Below, one piece after another: positions 8,618-16,636 of a stretch of 64,000 nt of DNA. The stretch spans positions 186,001-250,000 of the forward strand of contig JAHBUB010000002.1 of NCBI GenBank assembly GCA_019638285.1, given 5' to 3'. The stretch's first letter is position 1, and each line of letters starts with the position of its first letter. The DNA is from Cyclobacteriaceae bacterium. Its GTDB lineage: Bacteria; Bacteroidota; Bacteroidia; Cytophagales; Cyclobacteriaceae. The position numbers were made by a program, and so were the translations under genes. The notes under the pieces were generated by a model that saw nothing but the letters and a program-made list of their open reading frames with translations, was not told the DNA's origin and searched no databases.

Positions 8618-9331
8618 ATGCCCTTTAAAAAGACATTGACAATGCTTTTGATCCTGGTGCTTGCAGCCGGATACACCCATGCACAGGTGAGAAAAAGCGT
8701 AAAGAGTGCCAAGTTTAAGGTGCCTTCCGTTTCGCGCAGCAAAATGCGTATTATGTGTCCTATTTTTGAAACGAGTGCCTATCCCTATCAGGGAATTGGT
8801 GTAAAAATGGGAGACCCATTTGCGCTTACCTATAAGTTTTACCCTAACAAAAACTGGTCTTTTACTGCTGATGCCGGAAAGGCAGCCAGCGGCTTGTACA
8901 ACAAATATTATCGCAATCTTTTCAATACTTATCTGCCGGATACCCTAGGGGACGATAAGCGGGTCACCTATCTCGGACACAAAGCAACTGCCGACTGGTT
9001 TTTACAGGCAAAATTTCTTTACCAATGGAACCTGGATAAAGTGTCGGAGGGATTACAATTTTATGCAGGTCTGGGATGGCAATGGAGAAGCACCACCATA
9101 GAGTACGATTACTTATATGAGGATGGGTTGATTGTAAATGTTGAAAGCAAGTTTGGTAAATTTAGAAGGAATCGCTTTACGTATGGACCTGTAGCGGTTA
9201 CAGGATTTGAATACTCCTACTTCACCTTGCCAATATCTGCGTTTATTGAGATTGAGTGGTTTACTGATACTTTACTGGATCCAGGCTATCAACGCTTTCA
9301 GGGAGGGGTAGGCCTTCGGTACGTGTTTTAA
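8618..9331 (+). CDS. Secreted hypothetical protein, probable outer-membrane beta-barrel
   Basis: This 237-residue protein has a clean signal peptide (MPFKKTLTMLLILVLAAG, cleavage near THAQ). The mature part is rich in amphipathic strands with Tyr/Trp/Phe, and it ends in GGVGLRYVF, a barrel-type C-terminus with terminal Phe. No family is recognised. It sits between two ABC half-exporter genes and its stop overlaps the stop of the minus-strand one by 4 bp. It could be an outer-membrane partner of that exporter, but its own promoter-like box suggests independent transcription. Confidence 0.7.
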   Translation: MPFKKTLTMLLILVLAAGYTHAQVRKSVKSAKFKVPSVSRSKMRIMCPIFETSAYPYQGIGVKMGDPFALTYKFYPNKNWSFTADAGKAASGLYNKYYRNLFNTYLPDTLGDDKRVTYLGHKATADWFLQAKFLYQWNLDKVSEGLQFYAGLGWQWRSTTIEYDYLYEDGLIVNVESKFGKFRRNRFTYGPVAVTGFEYSYFTLPISAFIEIEWFTDTLLDPGYQRFQGGVGLRYVF

Positions 9332-11115
9332 CCCTCCACCTCACTCGATTGCATTTGTTTTTCGTACAGCTCTCTATAGGCCCCACCCTTAGCAAACAAG
9401 CTTTCATGCGAACCCTCCTCTACAATTTCCGCATCGTGTAGTACAATAATTTTGTTGGCAAGTTTTGCTGATGACACACGGTGCGAAATAATAATGCTGG
9501 TTCGGTCTTTCATTATTTTTTTCATACTGTTAAGAATGGTATTCTCCGTTTTAGTATCCACGGCAGACAATGCATCATCTAAAACCAAAATTTTGGGTTC
9601 ACGAACAATAGCCCGCGCGATGGACACACGTTGCTTTTGACCACCCGACAAGGTAATGCCGCGTTCCCCCACCCTGGTTTGAAACCCAAGTGGGAAACTC
9701 ATGATGTTGTCATAGACATCTGCATCAATGGCGGCTTTTTCCACCCTTTCTTTATTCGAGTCGGAAAAGCCGAAGCTGATATTATCGTACAAAGTATCGC
9801 TAAAAAGAAAAACGTCCTGAGGCACAAATCCCATTTGACTTCTGAGGGAGGTGAGATTGTACTTTTTAATAGAAATATCGTCAATCAAGACATCCCCTTT
9901 TGTGGCATCGTAAAGCCTGCCAATGAGATTGGCGATGGTGCTTTTTCCAGATCCTGTGGTGCCAATGATGGCCAACGACTCTCCCGGATTGATATGAAAG
10001 GAAACATTTCTCAATGCAACAATACCAGTATCAGGATATTCAAAGCTTACATTTTTAAATTCGATTTTTCCCTGTATTTCGCGTTCTATGTTTTCTTCTG
10101 AGATAATATCGGTTTTTATATTTAGAAATTCATTAATTCTCTTCTGTGATGCCTCGGCCCTTTGAATAAGACTGCTGGTCCACCCCAGGGAGGCTACAGG
10201 CCAGGTAAGTAGGTTCACATAAATGATAAACTCCGCAATGTTGCCAAATGTGAGGGATCCACCAATTACCTGCACACCACCAGCGTATACCGCAAGGATG
10301 GTACTCAGCCCGATGAGGCCAGTGATCAATGGAAAGAATAAGGCTTGCACACGGGTGAGACGCAGTGATTTCCGTTTGTACTCATCACTTTCAGCAGAAA
10401 AATTATTGATAGACTCATTTTCCCGCGTAAATGATTTAAGTACCCGAATGCCGGAAAATGCCTCCTGAACGAAAGTGCTTAATCGGGATTGGCTTCTTTG
10501 AATTTCTTCGGATCTTCTTTCAATAATATTATTGACATAATAGATAGAGAACGACAAAAGGGGTAGGGGCATTAAAGCATACCACGTAAGCATGGGACTA
10601 ATGCTAAACATGACGGGGATAAGCATGGCAAATAAAGTGGCGAGCTGTATTCCATACATGATGGATGGCCCCAAATACATTCTTACACGCCCCACGTCTT
10701 CTGAGATTCTATTCATCAAGTCACCGGTGTTGTTCCTTCTGTAAAAACTGAGTGGTAGTGTTTGGTAGTGCTCAAAAATTTCATTCTTGAGATCAAATTC
10801 AATAAGACGGCTCATTACAATCAGTGTCTGTCTCACAAAATAAAGAAAGATGCCACGCAACAAGGCCATGATAAGTATGAGGGCAGCGTAAACGAGTATG
10901 CCAAAAGCGAAGACTTCAAAAAAATCATTTTGTACACTCAGTTGATCAAAGGCCTCGTAAATTCTGATGTTATCTATTACCAGATCAATGGCATGCCGCA
11001 CCATTTGTGCTGGTAGAATCTGAAAAACATTAGAAATGATTACAAAAACAGCCCCCCAGATGATATGCCATTTGTATTTTATCAGGTATTTATTGAGGTA
11101 TCGGAGTTCCTTCAT
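9328..11115 (-). CDS. ABC exporter half-transporter with the degenerate Walker B site
   Basis: A 595-residue half-exporter with six transmembrane helices (about 15-320) and a C-terminal ATPase domain. Walker A is GTTGSGKS (385-392) and the signature is canonical LSGGQ (489-493). Walker B reads VLDDALSAVD: D514 stands where the catalytic glutamate should be; H545 is kept. Asp at this place marks the non-hydrolytic site of heterodimeric exporters such as BmrC/LmrC. Its canonical signature would complete the good ATP site of the partner at 6784-8553. It is transcribed from its own leader; a TACTTTTG box lies at 11256-11263 on this strand. Confidence 0.93.
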   Translation of the reverse strand: MKELRYLNKYLIKYKWHIIWGAVFVIISNVFQILPAQMVRHAIDLVIDNIRIYEAFDQLSVQNDFFEVFAFGILVYAALILIMALLRGIFLYFVRQTLIVMSRLIEFDLKNEIFEHYQTLPLSFYRRNNTGDLMNRISEDVGRVRMYLGPSIMYGIQLATLFAMLIPVMFSISPMLTWYALMPLPLLSFSIYYVNNIIERRSEEIQRSQSRLSTFVQEAFSGIRVLKSFTRENESINNFSAESDEYKRKSLRLTRVQALFFPLITGLIGLSTILAVYAGGVQVIGGSLTFGNIAEFIIYVNLLTWPVASLGWTSSLIQRAEASQKRINEFLNIKTDIISEENIEREIQGKIEFKNVSFEYPDTGIVALRNVSFHINPGESLAIIGTTGSGKSTIANLIGRLYDATKGDVLIDDISIKKYNLTSLRSQMGFVPQDVFLFSDTLYDNISFGFSDSNKERVEKAAIDADVYDNIMSFPLGFQTRVGERGITLSGGQKQRVSIARAIVREPKILVLDDALSAVDTKTENTILNSMKKIMKDRTSIIISHRVSSAKLANKIIVLHDAEIVEEGSHESLFAKGGAYRELYEKQMQSSEVEG

Positions 11116-11186
11116 GAAATAAAATTAGCTTGATCTCCTAAAAACGGAAGAATATTGCATTAGTTCAATTTGACTGAAAATCAGTC

Positions 11187-11218
11187 TTTGATATAAAACA
11201 AGAAAAAAGATAGTTTTG
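11187..11218 (+). promoter_or_regulatory. Bacteroidota promoter for the leucine-type dehydrogenase gene
   Basis: TTTG at 11187-11190 and TAGTTTTG at 11211-11218 match the -33 and -7 elements of the Bacteroidota primary sigma factor with a 20-bp spacer. The dehydrogenase ATG is 73 bp past the -7 box. The interval between this gene and the divergent ABC gene (11116-11291) contains nothing else I recognise. Confidence 0.65.
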
Positions 11219-11291
11219 CCTACCCACTTACAGCTCTTGTTTATTGCAGGCGGGACAAAAGTAGCCATTCAAAAATATAAATAATAAGACG

Positions 11292-12392
11292 ATGGAAATT
11301 AAAGAGGTTCAATCAGTGAAGTCAGAAAGCTTGTTTGCTAAAGTAGCAGAACTTGGACATGAGCAGGTGGTATACTGTTACGATGAGCCCACAGGCCTTA
11401 AGGCAATAGTGGCTATTCACAATACCGCACTGGGCCCATCACTTGGAGGCACAAGGATGTGGAACTATGCCTCAGAACAAGAAGCCCTCACGGATGTGCT
11501 TCGCCTATCCAGGGGAATGACCTTTAAGGCAGCCATTAGTGGATTAAATCTTGGAGGTGGGAAGGCTGTATTAATAGGGGATGCCAAAACCATGAAAACC
11601 GAAGCATATTTAAGGAGGTTTGGGAAATTTATTCAAAGTCTGAGCGGAAAATACATTACTGCAGAAGATGTGAATATGAATACCAGGGATATGGAGTATA
11701 TCGGAATGGAAACAAAATATGTCACTGGCCTTCCGGAGTCTATGGGAGGAGGGGGAGATCCTTCACCCGTGACAGCATATGGTGTGTACATGGGAATGAA
11801 AGCCACTGCTAAAAAGGTTTTTGGGAGTGATGATTTGGGAGGAAAAAAAATTGGAGTACAAGGTGTTGGTCAGGTAGGAACCTATCTGGTTGAGCGGCTG
11901 GTAAAGGAGAATGCTAAAGTTACCATTACAGATATCTCTGAAGAAAAAGTGAAAGAGGTGGCCAAGCGTTTTGGCGTGGATACTATCGACCAGGATAAGA
12001 TCTATGATTTGGACATGGACATCTATGCCCCTTGCGCCTTGGGAGCTTCGTTAAATGATGAGACAATACCGAAATTAAAATGTGTGGTTGTAGCAGGAGC
12101 GGCCAATAATCAATTGAAGGACGAAATAAAGCATGGTTATATGCTTTTAGATAGAGGCATTGCTTATGCTCCTGATTTTCTTATTAATGCAGGAGGCGTG
12201 ATCAACGTGGGTAATGAATTCTATGGCAACTACAACAGGGATAGGGTTTATCATCACACTGAAAAAATTTACGACACTTGTCTTAGTATTCTAAACCTGG
12301 CAGAAAAAGAAAAAATCACCAGTCAGGAAGCTGCTATTAAGATGGCAGAAAAAAGAATATTGGAGGTGGGGAGGGTGAGAATACCCAGATAG
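11292..12392 (+). CDS. Leucine dehydrogenase family (Glu/Leu/Phe/Val dehydrogenase)
   Basis: Reversible NAD-dependent oxidative deamination of branched-chain amino acids. The length, 366 residues, is that of leucine/valine/phenylalanine dehydrogenases, shorter than glutamate dehydrogenase. The substrate-binding and catalytic lysines are K79 in GMTFKAA and K91 in LGGGKAVL, 12 residues apart as in Bacillus leucine dehydrogenase. The dinucleotide-binding loop is GVQGVGQVGTYL. The N-terminal dimerisation/catalytic domain is residues 1-150 and the Rossmann domain about 170-330. In Bacteroidota it may feed branched-chain acyl-CoA primers for iso-fatty acids; that is inference. Exact substrate choice cannot be read with certainty. 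Confidence 0.9.
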   Translation: MEIKEVQSVKSESLFAKVAELGHEQVVYCYDEPTGLKAIVAIHNTALGPSLGGTRMWNYASEQEALTDVLRLSRGMTFKAAISGLNLGGGKAVLIGDAKTMKTEAYLRRFGKFIQSLSGKYITAEDVNMNTRDMEYIGMETKYVTGLPESMGGGGDPSPVTAYGVYMGMKATAKKVFGSDDLGGKKIGVQGVGQVGTYLVERLVKENAKVTITDISEEKVKEVAKRFGVDTIDQDKIYDLDMDIYAPCALGASLNDETIPKLKCVVVAGAANNQLKDEIKHGYMLLDRGIAYAPDFLINAGGVINVGNEFYGNYNRDRVYHHTEKIYDTCLSILNLAEKEKITSQEAAIKMAEKRILEVGRVRIPR

Positions 12393-12397
12393 GACTC

Positions 12398-12419
12398 CAA
12401 CATAGGTGTTGATTTTCTT
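12398..12419 (+). terminator. Weak hairpin after the dehydrogenase gene
   Basis: CAACA-TAGG-TGTTG forms a 5-bp stem followed by ATTTTCTTTT, just past the stop codon at 12392. The stem is short, so termination may be incomplete, with read-through into nusB. Confidence 0.35.
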
Positions 12420-12432
12420 TTATTGAGACATT

Positions 12433-12458
12433 CGTTGTAATTTTACGCGTATACAACG
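12433..12458 (+). promoter_or_regulatory. Interrupted palindrome upstream of nusB
   Basis: CGTTGTA (12433-12439) and TACAACG (12452-12458) are perfect 7-bp inverted arms separated by 12 bp, ending 11 bp before the nusB ATG. The spacing suits either a dimeric-repressor operator or a hairpin near the ribosome-binding region. No matching regulator is known here. Confidence 0.35.
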
Positions 12459-12469
12459 TTCATTGAATC

Positions 12470-13603
12470 ATGCTAAACAGACGTACGCTCCGGATAAAGA
12501 TTATGCAATCCTTGTTTGCATATGATCAATGTAAGGAAGCAAACAATACACTGGCGCAAGATTTCATTGATGAACGCTTTGCTCCTAACCTCAATTCCAT
12601 GGAGGTACAGGACAAGCCTGTTCTTAAAGAGAAGAACAAAGAAGCACTTTCCCTATACAAGAAACTTTATGCATCTCAGGAGGTCACTGAAAGCGAAGAC
12701 CCTCAAGTGAACAGTGTGGCGGAGGAGGCCTATAAGCTTTGTCATAGCAATAACAAAAAGGATTATGGGTTTTTGAAAAAAAATCTGGTGGCGGAAGTGG
12801 AAAAAATCAATCACAGATACTATGAGGTATTGGGTTTGCTCCTGGCTTTTGCCGATGCTAGTAAGTCAGATAAGAAAGCAGATCACTCTAATTTTTTAAA
12901 AAACGGATTTATCGCAACTCTTAGAAAGGATGTGTCTTTGCAGGGTTTATTGTTAAAAACGAACGCTACATGGGACAACCACAGAACGTTGGTTCAGGGT
13001 TGGTTTCGTAATGTGATTAAGACGGATAAGGTGTATTTCCAATACATTAGTGAGGCTTCTCCTGATGACACAGCACAAAAGAATATTATAAAGCACATCA
13101 TTCGTAAGCTCATTTTGGGGGAGACCGCAATCAATGATTTTTTTGCAGAGAGAGACATTCGATGGGCTGAAGACCATGATATAGTGAAAAGTCTTGCTGA
13201 TAAAACACTCAAGTCATTGGATATAGAACAAGGGACGTTTCAATTACAGAAATTATCCATGGACTGGGAGGATGACCTCGTATTCATGAACACACTTTTT
13301 GAAAAAACCACCCAAATTGAACAGTCAAACAAAGATTTGATTGCCAATAATACCAAAAACTGGGAGGTAGACAGGTTGCCCCTGACAGACAGGGTGATTC
13401 TTGAAATGGCCATCACGGAACTGATTAATTTTCCTGCTATTCCCGTAAAAGTGACTATCAACGAGTACATAGAGCTGACCAAACACTACAGCACCCCCAA
13501 AAGCGCCAAATTTATCAACGGTATTTTAGATGTGATTGCTAAAGAACTCGTGACTTCGGGTATCGTAAGAAAAAGCGGAAGGGGGCTAATCGATAACAAA
13601 TAA
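12470..13603 (+). CDS. nusB: Transcription antitermination factor NusB, N-terminally extended
   Basis: NusB binds boxA RNA with NusE (S10) and prevents premature termination in rRNA operons. The NusB core is split: the opening MLNRRTLRIKIMQSLFAYDQ and the C-terminal half (about 265-365), with LTDRVILEMAITELI, PVKVTINEYIELTKHYST and KFINGILDVIAKEL. About 200 residues of mostly helical, charged sequence lie between. At 377 residues it is more than twice E. coli NusB (139); long forms are usual in Bacteroidota. A palindrome precedes the start. Confidence 0.92.
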   Translation: MLNRRTLRIKIMQSLFAYDQCKEANNTLAQDFIDERFAPNLNSMEVQDKPVLKEKNKEALSLYKKLYASQEVTESEDPQVNSVAEEAYKLCHSNNKKDYGFLKKNLVAEVEKINHRYYEVLGLLLAFADASKSDKKADHSNFLKNGFIATLRKDVSLQGLLLKTNATWDNHRTLVQGWFRNVIKTDKVYFQYISEASPDDTAQKNIIKHIIRKLILGETAINDFFAERDIRWAEDHDIVKSLADKTLKSLDIEQGTFQLQKLSMDWEDDLVFMNTLFEKTTQIEQSNKDLIANNTKNWEVDRLPLTDRVILEMAITELINFPAIPVKVTINEYIELTKHYSTPKSAKFINGILDVIAKELVTSGIVRKSGRGLIDNK

Positions 13604-13692
13604 GGTGGCAAAAGTCAATATGCCGTAAATGACTCAAAACTGGACTTCTTATAATTTCCTTGTATCTTTGGTGTCCCAAAATTGAAAATGAT

Positions 13693-14001
13693 ATGAGTAA
13701 AAAGAGTGGTGCTTTAATGGCATTTTTATCTGGTGCGGCCCTGGGGGCCATATTGGGCATATTGTATGCACCTGACAAGGGTTCAAATACGCGAGAAAAG
13801 CTTACCTATAAGCTGGATAAGTATAAAGGGGTATTAGAGCAGTTTTTGGATGATTTGGTAAAAGGAAAAGAAACCCCATTGACCACGGAAGCCAAATCTC
13901 AAGGAGCTAAGGTTGTTTCGGAGGCAAAAAATAAGGCCGAACGACTTCTGGAAGACGTAGATGACCTATTGTCCCAAATAAGAGGGACTGAAAAAAGTTA
14001 A
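13693..14001 (+). CDS. YtxH domain protein
   Basis: A 102-residue protein with the YtxH layout: MSKKSGALMAF, a glycine-rich membrane segment (residues about 8-28, SGAALGAILGILYAPDKG) and a charged helical tail (about 35-100). The APxxG after the membrane segment is typical. The ATG at 13693 is preferred over an upstream alternative start because the earlier codons overlap a TATCTTTG promoter-like box at 13663-13670. YtxH proteins are small membrane or stress-related proteins of unknown biochemical role. Confidence 0.8.
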   Translation: MSKKSGALMAFLSGAALGAILGILYAPDKGSNTREKLTYKLDKYKGVLEQFLDDLVKGKETPLTTEAKSQGAKVVSEAKNKAERLLEDVDDLLSQIRGTEKS

Positions 14002-14082
14002 AGAATTGTTAATTGAAGTGTCCTGTTGGCTTTCAGTAGAATAAAATTTATTGTTTAAATTATAATTTATAAAGGAAGAAAT

Positions 14083-14622
14083 ATGAAAATCTTAAATCGT
14101 GTAATACTGGTGCTATTAGTAAGTGCGGCTTTTGCAAGTTGTAAAGATCGTGCGGCTGAGAAAAGAATTGCTGAGTTGGAGAGCAGATTGGTTCAATTAG
14201 AAGGGAATGGAACTGCAACATCAGGGGCAGTGACTTCTCCTATAGCCGCACCGGTTGCAGATACAAAACCAGAAGGTCCTCTGCCTGTGTTTGAATTTGG
14301 TACAACAGATCATGATTTTGGTACAATCAAAGAAGGAGAACATGTAGAATACACTTACACTTTCAAGAACACGGGAGAGGCTCCACTTATTATTCAAAAT
14401 GCGCAGCCTTCTTGTGGATGTACAGTGCCTGAATGGTCCAAAGAGCCAATTCCAGTAGGTGGAACTGGGTTTATTAAGGCAGGATTCAATAGCGCTGGAC
14501 AACTTAACATTCAAAATAAGACGATAACGGTGACCGCCAACACTTGGCCGAAGGTTACTACATTAAGATTTAAAGCGATGGTAACACCTAAGGCAACAGG
14601 CGCCAACGGCCCCACTCGCTAA
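14083..14622 (+). CDS. DUF1573 domain lipoprotein
   Basis: This 179-residue protein has a lipoprotein signal with C20 as the probable lipidated residue (SAAFASCKDR). A short coiled coil (about 23-40, AEKRIAELESRLVQLEG) and a Thr/Ala/Pro linker follow. Residues about 72-170 form the DUF1573 fold, an Ig-like ASPM/SPD-2/Hydin relative, with FDFGTIKEGE-type and NAQPSCGCTVPEW motifs. Family members are exported and very common in Bacteroidota; function unknown. It is followed by a hairpin terminator. Confidence 0.88.
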   Translation: MKILNRVILVLLVSAAFASCKDRAAEKRIAELESRLVQLEGNGTATSGAVTSPIAAPVADTKPEGPLPVFEFGTTDHDFGTIKEGEHVEYTYTFKNTGEAPLIIQNAQPSCGCTVPEWSKEPIPVGGTGFIKAGFNSAGQLNIQNKTITVTANTWPKVTTLRFKAMVTPKATGANGPTR

Positions 14623-14643
14623 TAAGATTAACAATAGATTAAT

Positions 14644-14684
14644 GCACATCCCATTCCCGTAAGGGTGTGGGATGTGTGCTTTTA
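14644..14684 (+). terminator. Terminator after the DUF1573 gene
   Basis: GCACATCCCA pairs with TGGGATG(TG)TGC across an inner CCCGTAAGGG stem-loop, followed by TTTT. The long GC-containing stem, 22 bp past the stop, fits an intrinsic terminator, although the T-run is short. Confidence 0.65.
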
Positions 14685-14718
14685 ATAGGATAACTTTGCC
14701 GACTAAATTTTTAGACTA

Positions 14719-15030
14719 ATGATATATACAATTTTATTACAAGCACAAGGTGGAAGCGGCTGGACTTCTATGGTGTTTATGCTTGCCATAGTGGCCGTGT
14801 TTTACTTTTTTATGATCCGCCCACAACAGAAAAAAGCAAAAGATCAGAAGAAATTCGTAGAAGAAGTAAGCAAAGGAGACTATATCGTTACCATTGGAGG
14901 CATGCACGGTAGGGTAGCAGAAATTGAAGGTGACACATTTGTATTGGAAGTAGAGAAGGGTGGACGAATTAAATTCAGCAAGTCATCTATTTCTATGGAG
15001 TCAACCAGGGCATTGGCAAATAAAAAGTAA
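14719..15030 (+). CDS. yajC: Preprotein translocase subunit YajC
   Basis: Small accessory subunit of the Sec translocon (SecDF-YajC). It is 103 residues, with one transmembrane helix (about 17-35, SMVFMLAIVAVFYFFMI) followed at once by RPQQKKAKDQKKF. The beta-rich cytoplasmic part contains GDYIVTIGGMHGRVAEI, the most conserved family segment. A TAACTTTG box at 14691-14698 may be its promoter -7 element. It is followed closely by the YbbR-like gene and coaE. Confidence 0.95.
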   Translation: MIYTILLQAQGGSGWTSMVFMLAIVAVFYFFMIRPQQKKAKDQKKFVEEVSKGDYIVTIGGMHGRVAEIEGDTFVLEVEKGGRIKFSKSSISMESTRALANKK

Positions 15031-15039
15031 CAAGCAGAT

Positions 15040-15993
15040 GTGAATTTTTTTCGCGTCATTTTTAATCTGTTTCATTTCAATAGAACCAATTGGAAAGCGG
15101 TCACCCTATGCTTATTGGCAGCCCTGGTGTTTTGGTTTTTCAATGCCCTCAATAAGGATTACTCTACCAATTTACGGCTTGCAGTTAATTTTCAGTTTGA
15201 TCAGGACAAATATATTCCGGTAGCGCCTTTGCCTAAAAGTGTGTTTATGAATGTAAGTGGCAATGGCTGGGACTTGCTTAGGAAGAGCTTGGGCGTCAAC
15301 CTGCCTGATTTGAACATACCGCTGGAAAGACCCACTGAGGTAAAGAAGATAGTGGGGAGTACCCTACCCGCTCTGTTAGCGGGGCAGTTGGGTAATCTCA
15401 AAATAAATCATGTGGTAACAGATACCCTTCACCTTGCGATAGATCCAAAGGCAGAAAGGAAAATAAAGGTTGCTGTTGATCCTGGTCAATTCACTTTTGC
15501 CGAAGGCTTTGGTAGGCTTAGTCGAATTGTAGTACTTCCAGATTCCATTTTGCTTGTAGGCCCTAAGAGTATTCTTGACCAATTGCCCGACTCGATGTCA
15601 TTAGAGATAAATGAGGAAGGCATCAAAAAGGATTTCAGGAAAAGAGTGGAGGTAAAACTCTATAGAGAGAACTTGCTCCAATCCATCCCGAAATCAGTGG
15701 AAGTCATTTTTGAAGTGGCAGAGTGGATAGAGGTTAACAAAAAGGCAAAGCTTATTGTCGAAAATGTCCCTGGTTCAATCAGGGTAAACCTCGTAAACGA
15801 TAGTGTCCAATACAGGGTACAAATGCCCAAGAGTCAGACAGAGAGCCTGGTTGAAAATAAGGATGATTTGGTGGCCGTACTGGACTTGATCGGAGTCAAA
15901 AGAGGCGATTGGAAGTTATTGCCAAAGATTCAAGGCCTGCCTGCCAATGCACGCCTTATACAAGTTGATTCGGTATCAATAAAATTATTCTAG
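15040..15993 (+). CDS. YbbR-like (CdaR-type) domain protein
   Basis: A 317-residue protein with one N-terminal membrane helix (about 20-36, AVTLCLLAALVFWFFNAL) and an external part made of YbbR-like repeats (for example DPGQFTFAEGFGRLSRIVVLPDSILLVGP). In Firmicutes YbbR/CdaR regulates the diadenylate cyclase CdaA, but no cyclase gene adjoins here. The start is GTG at 15040; the overlapping ATG two bases earlier is out of frame and meets a stop immediately. It lies between yajC and coaE, probably in one operon. Confidence 0.8.
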   Translation: MNFFRVIFNLFHFNRTNWKAVTLCLLAALVFWFFNALNKDYSTNLRLAVNFQFDQDKYIPVAPLPKSVFMNVSGNGWDLLRKSLGVNLPDLNIPLERPTEVKKIVGSTLPALLAGQLGNLKINHVVTDTLHLAIDPKAERKIKVAVDPGQFTFAEGFGRLSRIVVLPDSILLVGPKSILDQLPDSMSLEINEEGIKKDFRKRVEVKLYRENLLQSIPKSVEVIFEVAEWIEVNKKAKLIVENVPGSIRVNLVNDSVQYRVQMPKSQTESLVENKDDLVAVLDLIGVKRGDWKLLPKIQGLPANARLIQVDSVSIKLF

Positions 15994-16009
15994 CATTCTA
16001 ATACGAGTT

Positions 16010-16609
16010 ATGAGTGGACCACTCCAAGTAGGTATCACGGGAGGTATCGGATCGGGCAAAAGTTTGATTTGTAGGATATTTGGTTGCCTCGGAATTCCCT
16101 TATATGATGCTGACAGCCGAGCGAAAGCGCTAATGACCACTGACAGAATACTAGTCGATCAAATCAAAAAAGAATTTGGAAGTTTGTCGTATCATGCAAA
16201 TGGTGTTTTGAATAAAGTGCACCTTAGAAAGGTCTTTGGTAATCCAACTGAATTGAAGAAGTTAAACGCGCTGGTGCACCCTCGCGTGGCACATGATTAT
16301 AAAATCTGGGTTGATAAACAAAAAGGAAGCAAATATGTTATGAAGGAAGCGGCTTTACTTATTGAATCCGGATCAGCAAGGGAATTGGATCATTTGATCG
16401 TAGTGTCTGCGCCTGAGCACCTTCGTATTCAAAGGGTGCTAAAGCGAGATCCGCACCGGAACCTGATTGAAATTAAAAATATTATTGAAAGCCAATTGGC
16501 CGAAAAAGAAAAAGTGGCACAGGCCGATGATGTAATTATTAATGACGAATCGCAACTCGTAATCCCTCAGGTGCTGGAATTACATGAGCGGCTTAATTCA
16601 ATGAACTAA
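16010..16609 (+). CDS. coaE: Dephospho-CoA kinase CoaE
   Basis: Last step of coenzyme A synthesis: ATP-dependent phosphorylation of the 3'-hydroxyl of dephospho-CoA. The 199-residue length is normal. The P-loop is GGIGSGKS (11-18), followed by GIPLYDADSRAK, the substrate-binding segment, and later HPRVAHDY and KEAALLIESG. The start ATG is 17 bp after the YbbR-like gene. panC and panD, earlier steps of the same pathway, lie elsewhere in the window at about 44 kb. Confidence 0.96.
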   Translation: MSGPLQVGITGGIGSGKSLICRIFGCLGIPLYDADSRAKALMTTDRILVDQIKKEFGSLSYHANGVLNKVHLRKVFGNPTELKKLNALVHPRVAHDYKIWVDKQKGSKYVMKEAALLIESGSARELDHLIVVSAPEHLRIQRVLKRDPHRNLIEIKNIIESQLAEKEKVAQADDVIINDESQLVIPQVLELHERLNSMN

Positions 16610-16636
16610 ATTTTAGATTCTCTTATTCTACTTTTG

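Noticed and set aside
9631-10101. Plus-strand frame opposite the ABC gene
   Set aside because: Shadow of the ATPase domain coding sequence on the minus strand.
16629-16636. TACTTTTG abutting the adaptor ATG as a promoter
   Set aside because: A start site would fall inside the coding sequence, and no -33 element is present; probably chance.
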